Source: JACJWR01 sp963752505
GTDB lineage: Bacteria; Actinomycetota; Actinomycetes; S36-B12; UBA10799
DNA: 64,000 bases
NCBI GenBank assembly: GCA_963752505.1
Contig: CAVVYM010000007.1
Location: 24,171 to 88,170, forward strand
Direction: 5' to 3'
Shown here: one piece after another, positions 8,849 to 21,225 of the stretch
Layout: each line of letters begins with the position of its first letter
How positions within the stretch are numbered: position 1 is the stretch's first letter
Position numbers and translations under genes: made by a program
Notes under the pieces: model-generated
Seen by the model: the letters and a program-made list of their open reading frames with translations, nothing else
Databases searched by the model: none
What the model was told of the DNA's origin: nothing

Positions 8849-9705
8849 GCGTTCCGCCTTTGTGCGCCCACGCCCTGGGTGTGCCGCGATGCTCGGATTC
8901 TGTCCCCTCCATCTTGGAGCACACGGTCGCCTATCGCGTCCAGCGACACCGCGTGCACTCCCGGCCGCGGAGCGCCGGCGACCAGGTGGAGGAAGTATTC
9001 CTGGTTGCCCGCCGAGCCGGTAATGGCACATGGTGCCACCTGCACCGCAGTGAGGCCCGCGGCGAGGCTAGCAGCGGCGACGCGCTGCACAGCGGCCGCG
9101 CGGTCGTGCGGCGACGTGACCACACCACGCGAGTCGAGGGCGGCGCGACCGGCCTCGAACTGAGGTTTCACTAGCACGACGAGATCTGCCCCATCAGCGA
9201 CGACGCCCTGGAGTTCGGCCACGACGAGGGTCAGGGAGATGAAACTCAGGTCCGCTGTGACGACGTCAACCGGCGGCCACTGCCACATGCTGCGGAGATC
9301 ACGCAGATTCGTTCCTTCGACGTTGAGCACCCGCGCATCGTCACGCAGGTGCTCGGCAAGTTGGCTGTGACCCACGTCAACTGCGGTGACGTGCGCGGCT
9401 CCGCGTGCGAGCAGCACTTCGGTGAATCCCCCCGTCGATGCGCCCGCATCCAGTGCCCGTCGATCTGTGACATCGATCCGAAATTCATCGAGGGCGCCCA
9501 CCAGCTTGTCCGCTCCACGGCCCACGAATCGGCTTGCGCCGGCGTCGACCGAGATGCTCGATTCGGCCACCACCCGAGCCGCCGGTTTGACCACGACCCG
9601 ACCATCAACGCTCACGCGACCGGACTTGATCCACTCAGCTGCTTGCCCGCGCGATCGGCTGAGTCCCCGCGCGACCAACGCGGCGTCCAGCCGCGACGCC
9701 CTCAG
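8845..9705 (-). CDS. tlyA: TlyA-type 2'-O rRNA methyltransferase, probable CTG start
   Basis: TlyA proteins methylate 2'-hydroxyls in 16S and 23S rRNA; in mycobacteria loss gives capreomycin resistance. The 286-residue reading has an N-terminal S4 domain (RLDAALVARGLSRSRGQ) and a Rossmann methyltransferase domain with DAGASTGGFTEVLL. The only standard start is TTG 9678, which would delete RLDAAL, the first part of the S4 domain. CTG 9705 overlaps the stop of the preceding small gene as CTGA (9702-9705), restores MRASRLDAALV, and is preceded by GGAGCAGGG. No ATG or GTG is available between. The function call is firm; the start is inferred. Confidence 0.88.
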   Translation of the reverse strand: MRASRLDAALVARGLSRSRGQAAEWIKSGRVSVDGRVVVKPAARVVAESSISVDAGASRFVGRGADKLVGALDEFRIDVTDRRALDAGASTGGFTEVLLARGAAHVTAVDVGHSQLAEHLRDDARVLNVEGTNLRDLRSMWQWPPVDVVTADLSFISLTLVVAELQGVVADGADLVVLVKPQFEAGRAALDSRGVVTSPHDRAAAVQRVAAASLAAGLTAVQVAPCAITGSAGNQEYFLHLVAGAPRPGVHAVSLDAIGDRVLQDGGDRIRASRHTQGVGAQRRNA

Positions 9706-9872
9706 CGGCCCTGCTCCGGCTCCGCTAGGGCAGTCCGCAACCGTCGGTAGACCTCGTCGAAGACTCCCGGCGTCGAATCGAGATCGACGCCGGCCGCCTC
9801 AGCCATTCGCTCCAGAGCCGCCGCGACCCGCGGGTCGCGAATCTGACTCAACGGATCAACTCCGTCGGTCAT
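9702..9872 (-). CDS. Small conserved-position protein, 56 residues
   Basis: ATG 9872 to TGA 9702 encodes a 56-residue acidic protein beginning MTDGVDPLSQIRDP and containing VAAALERMAEAAGVDLDSTPG. It has no recognisable enzyme motif and looks like a short helical protein. Support for it being real comes from its 4-bp overlaps on both sides: ATGA with the restored end of the Ala/Lys-tailed gene and CTGA with tlyA. M. tuberculosis carries a similarly short gene beside tlyA, as I recall. Function is unknown; a role with TlyA is only a guess from coupling. Confidence 0.7.
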   Translation of the reverse strand: MTDGVDPLSQIRDPRVAAALERMAEAAGVDLDSTPGVFDEVYRRLRTALAEPEQGR

Positions 9873-10595
9873 GATTCACCGCCGGAAGCGGAATCAGCCT
9901 CCTTGGAGGCCGGGGCCTTCTTGGTGGTGGTCTTCTTCGCCGCCTGGGCTTTCTTCGCCGCGGGGGCCTTCTTCGCTGCCGGCCTTCTTCGCCGCCGGGG
10001 CCTTCTTCGCTGCCGGGGCCTTCTTGGCTGCGGTCTTCTTCGCAGCGGTCTTCTTGGCAGCGGCCTTCTTGGCCGGCGCCTTCTGTGCCGCCGTCTCTGT
10101 CTCCTCCGGAGCCCGGACCACCGTCTTCTTGGCCGGTACGTCGGTCACCTCAGGCGCTTGGTGCTCAAGGCCCATCTTCCGCAGGGCGGTGGTTTCGGCA
10201 AGGGTACGGGCCGATTCGACGCCCGCCTTCGCCTCCGCGGCGGCAGCAGTCGACGCCGTGGCCACCTTGTCCAGGGTCTCCTTCATCTGAGACTCGAGTC
10301 GATCGACGTGCGCCCGGACTGCGGCGAGTTCCTCTTCCCGCACGAATCCGATTCGACCCACTGCCCGCTCAACCTCGGTGCGGACGAGCCCGACGACCAA
10401 CTCCCGGTTGGTCTTGCTCTGCTCCATGAGGTCCTCAGCGATGAGCGCCATCTGGCTGGCCAGTTGCTCCGGGCCCTTGGTGCCGGACTCCAGGCCCTGG
10501 CTCACGGCACCCTGCGCTGCTTCCTTCGCCTTGTCTGCGGTGGCCTCCAAGATTCCGGTCGCCATCTGCACATAACTCTTGATCACATCGATCAC
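9869..10595 (-). CDS. Phasin-like helical protein with Ala/Lys repeat tail, frameshifted
   Basis: The N-terminal 130 or so residues (GTG 10595, MIDVIKSYVQMATGILEATA) are charged, Ala-rich and amphipathic, resembling phasin-like or coiled-coil proteins. The C-terminal part is an Ala/Lys/Pro repeat (AAKKAPAAKKA units), like histone H1 tails that bind nucleic acid. At about 9981 one repeat lacks two bases relative to its neighbours. The literal frame then reads an atypical Glu/Gly-rich end and stops at 9894. Restoring the two bases gives more AAKK repeats, ends KEADSASGGES at 9869, and forms an ATGA overlap with the next gene, so the ancestral product was about 242 residues. Function is not established. 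Confidence 0.6.
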
Positions 10596-10726
10596 TTATC
10601 TGTCCTTCCGCCTGAACGTCGTTGGCGCTGCTGAACTATTGCCCACTAATGTACCCAATGGTCAGGAATCCCTAGACATGATGCGGGATCCAAACGCGGT
10701 GCGCCAGATGAGAGCACCGAATGCGC

Positions 10727-10732
10727 TAGCGT
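10727..10732 (+). promoter_or_regulatory. Putative -10 box of the SCP2-like gene
   Basis: TAGCGT lies 34 nt before the chosen ATG at 10767, leaving room for a short leader that contains the purine-rich stretch GAGAGGAAGG as a ribosome-binding site. The same hexamer precedes other plus-strand genes in this window at leaderless spacing. Confidence 0.35.
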
Positions 10733-10766
10733 GGAGCGGTCGCGAGAGGAAGGTCTCCAGATATCC

Positions 10767-11114
10767 ATGGCGTCGTTGGAGGAGTGTCAGGCAGCGTTGG
10801 ATGAGCTTGCCGATCGACTGTCAACCGTCGATCAGAAGCGCCGAGAGAAGACCATTCCCGACCGCTCGCTGTCGCTGCACCTGCTTGATCTCGACGAGTT
10901 CTTCATCGGGTTGCTGCACAAGGGCGAATTGACCGGCATCGAGCTGGGACAGCCGCACTCTCCGCGCGCTGACATCCGACTGTCGATGAACAGCGACGAC
11001 CTCATTGCCCTCACCGAACGGCGGATGTCCTTCCCCCACGCCTGGGCCACCGGAAAAGTACGCCTCGACGCCAGCTTCCGGGATCTGCTGCGTCTGCGCT
11101 CACTCGGCCGCTAG
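10767..11114 (+). CDS. SCP2 sterol-carrier-like domain protein
   Basis: A single-domain, 115-residue protein, MASLEECQAALDELADRL at the start, with the pattern of an SCP2 lipid-binding fold: SLSLHLLDLDEFFIG, then alternating strands and helices with DIRLSMNSDDLIAL and a closing GKVRLDASFRDLLRL. SCP2-like proteins hold a hydrophobic ligand; no catalytic motif is visible. Similar short proteins sit near tlyA in other actinobacteria. Its last 15 bases overlap the 3' end of the convergent HAD gene. Start ATG 10767 is preferred over GTG 10731 because the latter falls inside the probable -10 box. The ligand is unknown. Confidence 0.6.
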   Translation: MASLEECQAALDELADRLSTVDQKRREKTIPDRSLSLHLLDLDEFFIGLLHKGELTGIELGQPHSPRADIRLSMNSDDLIALTERRMSFPHAWATGKVRLDASFRDLLRLRSLGR

Positions 11115-12107
11115 GGCCGCGGGGCCGAGGGGCCGAGCGTCCTCGAGTTCTCTGGTGAGGGCTGCCAGGTCGGGATCGCCCCCGGAATCGGCGAGGTTCC
11201 ACGACTCCCGTGCCGCGGCTGCCACAGATCGCAACCAATTGTCGACCGGGGACGTCGCGTTTGAGGCTGCGGGTGTGCCAGCTGTGTCCTCGAGCGCAAC
11301 GGGTCCGTGGATCAAGGCTCGCAGATCTGCCGCAAGGTAGTCGGGCCGCAAGGCAGCGTCGGCCGCGAGGAGATCTGCGACCGAACTCACGCCGGTGAGC
11401 ACGAGTAGGCTCGGCAGGTCGGCGCCGCGGGCGCCGGCGATGTCGGTGTCCAGCCGATCGCCCACGACCAGCGGGTGCTGGGCACCCGTCCGTTCTACGG
11501 ACTCCAGCATCAGGGGGCGCTCGGGTTTTCCCGCCACTCGGGGCGTCACGCCGGTCACGCGAGCAACGACGTCAACCAACATGCCATTGCCGGGCGCGAT
11601 GCCGTCGGCGGTGGGGATGGTCAGGTCGGTGTTGGTCGCGAAGAACTCTGCGCCGTTGGTCACGGCGTAGGTGGCTTGGGCGAGTTGGCGCCAACTGGTG
11701 TCGGGGTTGAATCCAATGATCACCGCGGCCGGGTCACCCAGACCACTGGCGACGATGCGGAATCCGCGCTCGGCCACTGCTTCATGGAGCCCCGGACCTC
11801 CGACGACCAGCACGTCGGCGCCGGGTTCGAGTGCATCGTTGAGCATCCGAGCCCCCGCCTGCGCGGACGTCACCACGTCTTCTGCAGCCGGTTGGAGACC
11901 GAGCGACGTCAGGTGTTCCACCACGACGCTCGGCGGACGGGAGGCGTTGTTGGTGACATAGGCCAAGCGCACACCGTCGGTAGTCAGGAGATTCAGCGAT
12001 TCCACCGCGTGTGGGATGGCCGCAGGGCCCGCGTACACGACACCATCGAGGTCGAGCAGGAGCACGTCAAACGCGGCAGCCCAAGCCTTCGTCGGATCGG
12101 GGCTCAT
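11100..12107 (-). CDS. HAD-superfamily (IIA) sugar-phosphatase-like hydrolase
   Basis: A 335-residue HAD phosphatase of the NagD/p-nitrophenylphosphatase type. Motif I is DVLLLDLDGVVY (Asp nucleophile near residue 19), motif II is AYVTNNASRP, and the C2 cap is followed by AGKPERPLM and VVGDRLDTDIAGARGADLPSLLVLTGV (motifs III and IV). Such enzymes act on small phosphorylated metabolites such as 2-phosphoglycolate; the substrate here is not determined. The C-terminal 80 residues are extra and low in recognisable features. It overlaps the TPR gene by ATGA (12104-12107), and the same pair is found upstream of tlyA in mycobacteria. Confidence 0.85.
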   Translation of the reverse strand: MSPDPTKAWAAAFDVLLLDLDGVVYAGPAAIPHAVESLNLLTTDGVRLAYVTNNASRPPSVVVEHLTSLGLQPAAEDVVTSAQAGARMLNDALEPGADVLVVGGPGLHEAVAERGFRIVASGLGDPAAVIIGFNPDTSWRQLAQATYAVTNGAEFFATNTDLTIPTADGIAPGNGMLVDVVARVTGVTPRVAGKPERPLMLESVERTGAQHPLVVGDRLDTDIAGARGADLPSLLVLTGVSSVADLLAADAALRPDYLAADLRALIHGPVALEDTAGTPAASNATSPVDNWLRSVAAAARESWNLADSGGDPDLAALTRELEDARPLGPAALAAE

Positions 12108-12916
12108 AGGGCGTCCCCGGGCCCATCGGCAGCGTCAAGTTCCCAAACGCGCTCGACGGCGTCCGTTGTGCCATCCGCATCTACCTTGGCCGCGCGCAGG
12201 AACCAGTCACGCGCTTCCTCACTTCGTCCGGCGGCGAGCAGCGCTTCGGCGTAGACGTATTTGAGCCGTGCCACGGCCTCGGACGGCTCCTCGTTGTCGA
12301 GCATGGGCCCTTGCAGAATGCGCAGGGCTTCCTCGGCCTGATCGAGATCGAGTCGTGCGCCAGCGGCCACGATGCGCATCTCGATGCGGTCTGCTCGGTT
12401 CAACTTGAGTTCGCGGCTCGCGATCTCGAGGGCCTTCTCGGGCCTGCCCAAACCTCGCTCGCAGTCGGCGATGACCGGGTAGAGGGCGTCGTCGCCGCTG
12501 ATGCGGGCGGCGGACCTCAACTCCTTGATCGCCTGGGCGTAGTCGCCCGACTGGTAGGCGGCCATGCCGACGGCTTCGCGAACCGCAGCGCTCCTGGGGG
12601 CCAACTTCTTGGCCCCGCTGGCATACCGCAGGGCTTCCTCCGGGTACTCGGGCAGAAGCAGGACGGCGGCGCCAAGCAGTGCACGAACCTTCGCCGGGAA
12701 GGGCTCGAGTTCGGCGACGACGTCGGTCGGAAGCGGGTTCTCCTCGAGGGCCTCGGTCAGCAACTCCTCATCCCAGGGAGACGACTCGGGAGTCCGTTCC
12801 CGTCCACGCCCGCCAGCACGCTCTTTCCCTTTGCGTCGTTGGCCGGACTCCGGCGGACGCTGGCGCCCCGAGTTGCGGGAATTCGCAGGTGGCCTCGCAC
12901 GACCGGAATCGCCCAT
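12104..12916 (-). CDS. Tetratricopeptide-repeat protein
   Basis: A 270-residue cytosolic protein. Residues 1-45 are basic and disordered (many Arg, Gly, Pro), and the remainder is built of TPR-like helical hairpins: PEEALRYASGAKKLAP, AVGMAAYQSGDYAQAIKEL, CERGLGRPEKALEIA and AEALLAAGRSEEARDWFLRAA. TPRs mediate protein contacts; no partner can be named. ATG 12916 follows a clear GAGGAGCCACC ribosome-binding site. The homologous position upstream of the HAD gene is also held by a TPR protein in other actinobacteria. The 273 bases between this gene and the next, 12917-13189, show no further gene. Confidence 0.8.
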   Translation of the reverse strand: MGDSGRARPPANSRNSGRQRPPESGQRRKGKERAGGRGRERTPESSPWDEELLTEALEENPLPTDVVAELEPFPAKVRALLGAAVLLLPEYPEEALRYASGAKKLAPRSAAVREAVGMAAYQSGDYAQAIKELRSAARISGDDALYPVIADCERGLGRPEKALEIASRELKLNRADRIEMRIVAAGARLDLDQAEEALRILQGPMLDNEEPSEAVARLKYVYAEALLAAGRSEEARDWFLRAAKVDADGTTDAVERVWELDAADGPGDAL

Positions 12917-13189
12917 GGTGGCTCCTCTGTGATCGCTACGACGGGAGACCCCAACCCTAGCGGCTCGCAACCCGGTCGCTCCGGTGGGTTGTGGGATGAA
13001 TCCACGGCGAGCCAACATAACTCTCGCCCTTCCGCAGGGCCCGCTGCCGCGCCGGCCAAGGGGGCTTCAAAGACTCGACTACCTCAGTGGTGATGGAGCT
13101 CGATCGGGGCGGTGCAAATACGACTACGAGGCCGCGACAACCAGTCGAATGCGGTGCGATGCCCCGGTCGCTGCCCATAGGGTTGTCGC

Positions 13190-13726
13190 GTGAACATGGA
13201 AGCCGATCACACTCGTTCAACTGGCTGGCGCGCGCCGTCGTTGGGTCCGCTACGAATCAATGCCTTCGCCTGGATCTACACCACTGTGTCGGTGATGGCC
13301 ATGCTCGTCGTCTACGACGGATGGTCGGAGTTGAATGGCGTGGGTGGCATCGTCCTGATCGTGGTTGGACCCACCATCGCACTCGCGGCCGCCCATGTAT
13401 TCGCCGAGGTGATCGACGAACTGGTGAAGCGAGATATGATCGATGCAAGAGCACGCCGGCGACTGGTCTGGGAGTTTTTCGAATACGTCGTTGTCGCGGT
13501 TCCACCACTCGTTTTGCTCGGCATCACATCGATAGTCCTACAGCAACCGCCGCGGGATTCGATCAAATCAATGCTGGCGCTCGGTGTGTTCTCCCTCGGC
13601 TTCTGGGGTGGTCTTGCGGCCTGGCGGGCAGGACTCCGATGGTGGCGCCTGGCAGCAGCGACCAGTGTGGGCTTGCTGATCGGTGGATCAGTCTTCTTGC
13701 TGCAGATACTCCTCAAGCCTCACTAG
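13190..13726 (+). CDS. Small integral membrane protein, unknown function
   Basis: A 178-residue protein with five apparent membrane segments: FAWIYTTVSVMAMLVVYDGW, GIVLIVVGPTIALAAAHVF, YVVVAVPPLVLLGITSIVL, MLALGVFSLGFWGGLAAW and LAAATSVGLLIGGSVFLLQ. A charged cytoplasmic loop (DELVKRDMIDARARRRLVWE) separates segments 2 and 3. I recognise no family. GTG 13190 is 6 nt after TAGGGT, a plausible -10 box for a leaderless mRNA; ATG 13196 is the alternative. It points toward the 3' end of the first rRNA operon. Confidence 0.65.
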   Translation: MNMEADHTRSTGWRAPSLGPLRINAFAWIYTTVSVMAMLVVYDGWSELNGVGGIVLIVVGPTIALAAAHVFAEVIDELVKRDMIDARARRRLVWEFFEYVVVAVPPLVLLGITSIVLQQPPRDSIKSMLALGVFSLGFWGGLAAWRAGLRWWRLAAATSVGLLIGGSVFLLQILLKPH

Positions 13727-13765
13727 CGACGAGATTCGCCCTGCTGGACGGTTGCCACAAAGACA

Positions 13766-13799
13766 AAGGGCCGCCCCCGTTTTCACGGGGACGGCCCTT
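13766..13799 (-). terminator. Intrinsic terminator of rRNA operon 1
   Basis: The inverted repeat AAGGGCCG-(C)CCCCGT / ACGGGG-(A)CGGCCCTT forms a strong stem about 10 nt beyond the 5S gene in the minus direction, followed by a T-rich run (TTTGTCTTTG). Its arms differ from the terminator of operon 2, although everything from the 5S gene onward is nearly identical between the operons. Confidence 0.85.
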
Positions 13800-13809
13800 G
13801 CGGATTAGT

Positions 13810-13927
13810 GTTCGGCGGCGTCCTACTCTCCCACCCCGTCTCCGGGGCAGTACCATCGGCGCTGAAGGGCTTAACTTCCGGGTTCGGAATGGGTCCGGGT
13901 GTTTCCCCTTCGCTATGGCCACCGAAA
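13810..13927 (-). rRNA. rrf: 5S ribosomal RNA, operon 1
   Basis: On the minus strand the sequence begins GTTTCGGTGGCCATAGCG, contains the conserved CCCGGACCCATTCCGAACCC, and ends in GACGCCGCCGAAC, as in actinobacterial 5S rRNAs of about 118 nt. It is identical to the second copy. It follows 23S by about 75 nt and precedes a hairpin terminator. The exact ends are estimated to within a few bases. Confidence 0.95.
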
Positions 13928-13973
13928 CGTGTGTCGAGTTTCGGTTTGTTGTTGTTTCCCGACCGTATCTCGG

Positions 13974-13992
13974 GAACTGCATAGTGGACGCG
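13974..13992 (-). other. 3' arm of the 23S precursor processing stem, operon 1
   Basis: GAACTGCATAGTGGACGCG here is the exact reverse complement of 17150-17168 in the 16S-23S spacer. The two arms flank 23S and would form a 19-bp helix in the precursor, the expected substrate for RNase III in releasing 23S rRNA. Confidence 0.8.
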
Positions 13993-14002
13993 TGTGTGTG
14001 TG

Positions 14003-19011
<5,009 letters not shown>

Positions 19012-19250
19012 GAAACCTAAAAACCACCCCACAGGGCAGCAATCAGAACCACAAAGGGTCCGACCTAGCAGAGCACGAGCTGGACAAAAAAAATCCACTC
19101 GTCAATGCCTCAAAGAAACCCCTATCCGCCCCCACCCACACAGGGCAGAAACGAACACGGGAAATAAATCATCGACTATTTGGCACACTGTTGAGTTCTC
19201 AAAGATCGCACACCCAGCCACAGACACTCACGCACCTGCCTCAGGGCAAC
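19012..19250 (-). other. Transcribed leader of rRNA operon 1
   Basis: About 240 nt between the predicted transcription start and 16S, with no gene. It contains the conserved antitermination-type element at 19179-19203 and a segment (19098-19105) whose complement lies just beyond 16S at 17451-17458, a possible part of the 16S processing stem. The sequence is identical in operon 2. Confidence 0.75.
19179..19203 (-). promoter_or_regulatory. boxA-like conserved rRNA leader element, operon 1
   Basis: The minus strand reads TTTGAGAACTCAACAGTGTG followed by CCAAA. This motif recurs in rRNA leaders of many Actinobacteria next to the antitermination boxA and the first processing site. Role is assigned from that known pattern. 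Confidence 0.7.
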
Positions 19251-19256
19251 CACTCC

Positions 19257-19285
19257 ACGTTACACCAGCACCAGCCCAGAAACAA
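19257..19285 (-). promoter_or_regulatory. Putative rRNA promoter, operon 1
   Basis: On the minus strand, TTGTTT (19285-19280) and TAACGT (19262-19257) are separated by exactly 17 bp, predicting a transcription start near 19250. The same promoter occurs at 28629-28657. Further T-rich stretches upstream could hold additional promoters, but none has as good a pair of hexamers. Confidence 0.6.
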
Positions 19286-19307
19286 CCTGAGCAACAAAAA
19301 AACCACA

Positions 19308-19321
19308 GTGATCTGGATCAC
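19308..19321. promoter_or_regulatory. CRP/GlxR-like palindrome upstream of rRNA promoter 1
   Basis: GTGATCTGGATCAC is a near-perfect palindrome matching the GTGA-N6-TCAC core bound by CRP/FNR-family regulators. Its centre is about 64 bp upstream of the predicted start of rRNA transcription, close to the position where class I activators bind. The same site is found at 28680-28693. Binding is inferred, not shown. Confidence 0.4.
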
Positions 19322-19597
19322 GCTCTCGCAGCAACGCACCCCAACCAAAACAACCACGGATCGTCCACCAAACAGTGTCCGGTTCTCCGCACCAGGGGCA
19401 ACAAACAAAACAATACACCCACCGCCTCGCCGCCAGACTGGGGGGTCGAAGGGGCAAGAGCATGTCTTTGCCTTGGTGTGTACGACACCACATCTCGGTG
19501 GCGCTGGCGATCTCTGCCGCACAGGGACGGCAACGTGTTGGGCACGGCTTCCGCCCCAACTGGCTGGAACAGCCCCGACCCCTCCCGACGTGCGGGC

Positions 19598-19603
19598 TAG
19601 TGT
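19598..19603 (+). promoter_or_regulatory. Putative -10 box of the MFS exporter gene (leaderless)
   Basis: TAGTGT lies 6 nt before ATG 19610 with no Shine-Dalgarno sequence, which suggests a leaderless transcript. From about 19427 to here the sequence is unique, unlike the repeated rRNA leader beside it. Confidence 0.4.
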
Positions 19604-19609
19604 GGACAC

Positions 19610-21181
19610 ATGGGGTCGACGCCACCCGTCCATGCGCCAAGTACATTGCCGCACGCCGCGCGGCGGTGGTGGTCGCTGGTGGCGCTGTGCTTGGTCACGG
19701 CGCTGGTGTGGTTCACCGCGACCGATATCGCGATTGCGTTGCCGACCATTGCCGGTGATCTCGGTGGCACGATGGACACGCTGCAGTGGGCGGTCAACGG
19801 CTACTTCCTCGCCGGTGCGCTGATCATCGTCGGAGGCCGAGTGGCCGACATCTACGGCCGGCGGGTGGTATTCGGAATTGGCACGTCATTGATCCTGCTG
19901 GGGTCAGTGGTCGCCGGTGTTGCGACAACGCCACAGTTGCTCATCATCGGCAGGGTGATCCAAGGGATCGGTGCGGCGGCGGTCCTGCCCACCGCATTGG
20001 CGATCATCGCGGTGGTCTTCGCAGGCAAGCAGCGGGACGCCGCCATCGCCGTGTGGATTGCGGTGTGCTGGGGGGCTGGAGCGATCGGGCCGCTGGTCGG
20101 TGGTGTGATCGTGCAGGCCTTGGACTGGCGTTGGATCTTCTGGATCAACTTGCCAATCGGGGCAGTGGCGCTGCTGCTGACCTGGTGGTCCACTCCGGAG
20201 ACCCGCGATCCGAACGCGGTGCGTGGGGTGGACCTGCCCGGCGTGGTCACGCTTGTGGGTGGGTTGTTCGTCCTCTCGTGGGCGTTGGTGCTTTTCGACA
20301 CTTTGACCACGATTGCCTTCGCCGGAATGCTGGCTGTTGCGTTGGCGCTTCTCGGGGGTTTCGTGGCGATTGAGCGGCGAGTGGCGAATCCGATGGTGAA
20401 CCTGTCGGTGTTCCGGATGGCGCGATTCGACGGGGCCGTGATTGCCAACTTCATCGCCAATTTCGTCTTCGCCGGCGTGGTGTTCTTCATGGCGCTGTAT
20501 CTGCAGGTGGTGGCCGCATACGACCCGCTGCAAGCAGGGATCGTGCTGCTTCCGGCCACCATCCCGATCCTGCTGGTCAATCCGATCGGAACGTGGTTGG
20601 GGCAGCGGTTTGGGCCGGCGTGGCCGACCGCGGCGGGGATGGTTTGCCTTGCCATCGCGGCGTTTCTGCTGCTGGACCTCACGGGCGGGGTTTCAGAGCT
20701 ACTCCTGCCTTTCGGATTGATCGGCGTTGGCCTCGGACTTCAGATCACCCCCTGCGCGGTCGCGGCGGTGGAAGATCCGGGACCTGCCGGCGAAGGTGCA
20801 GTGTCCGGGGTATTCAAGGCCGCGTCGATGATCGGTGCATCACTGGCCGTCGCGGTGGGCACGGCGGTGTTTCAAAGCGATGTGAGACGGCAACTCGAGG
20901 ACATTCTGGGCACGCCACCTACCGAGCTTCATGGTCAGGTCCTCGACGTGCTCACCGGTGGTCTTGCGTTGGGGGAGATCGCCGACCAGATTCCGGGCAA
21001 CGCCCAGCAAGTTGTGACCGACGTGTTCGATGCCGCGGTAGGCCTGGCCATGTGGCCGACTATCGCGGTGTCGCTGATCGGCGTACTCGCCGCAATAGTT
21101 CTGTTGCGCGGCGGCCCCCGCACTGCCCCTTCCGCGAGTGCACACCTTCGTCACACCAGGGAAGACGAATCCGGCTCCTAG
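19610..21181 (+). CDS. MFS exporter, DHA2 (EmrB/QacA) family
   Basis: A 523-residue permease with 14 predicted membrane helices, the DHA2 topology, starting with WWSLVALCLVTALVWFTATDIAIALPTIA. The loop 2-3 motif A is present (GGRVADIYGRR), and motif C-like glycines follow in AVCWGAGAIGPLVGGVI. Such proteins use proton influx to expel drugs, dyes or metabolites; the substrate is unknown. Residues 430-480 form a long soluble loop, and the C-terminal tail is polar. It stands alone between the two rRNA operons, convergent with an amidohydrolase gene, with 44 bases between their stop codons. Confidence 0.9.
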   Translation: MGSTPPVHAPSTLPHAARRWWSLVALCLVTALVWFTATDIAIALPTIAGDLGGTMDTLQWAVNGYFLAGALIIVGGRVADIYGRRVVFGIGTSLILLGSVVAGVATTPQLLIIGRVIQGIGAAAVLPTALAIIAVVFAGKQRDAAIAVWIAVCWGAGAIGPLVGGVIVQALDWRWIFWINLPIGAVALLLTWWSTPETRDPNAVRGVDLPGVVTLVGGLFVLSWALVLFDTLTTIAFAGMLAVALALLGGFVAIERRVANPMVNLSVFRMARFDGAVIANFIANFVFAGVVFFMALYLQVVAAYDPLQAGIVLLPATIPILLVNPIGTWLGQRFGPAWPTAAGMVCLAIAAFLLLDLTGGVSELLLPFGLIGVGLGLQITPCAVAAVEDPGPAGEGAVSGVFKAASMIGASLAVAVGTAVFQSDVRRQLEDILGTPPTELHGQVLDVLTGGLALGEIADQIPGNAQQVVTDVFDAAVGLAMWPTIAVSLIGVLAAIVLLRGGPRTAPSASAHLRHTREDESGS

Positions 21182-21225
21182 TGTCACCAACCTGTGCACT
21201 CACGAGGGGGGGGTACGGGGCGCTG

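Noticed and set aside
9950..10090. Repetitive CTTCTTCGC tract as a CRISPR or satellite repeat
   Set aside because: The units are codon-level AAKKAP repeats of a coding tail, with no spacers.
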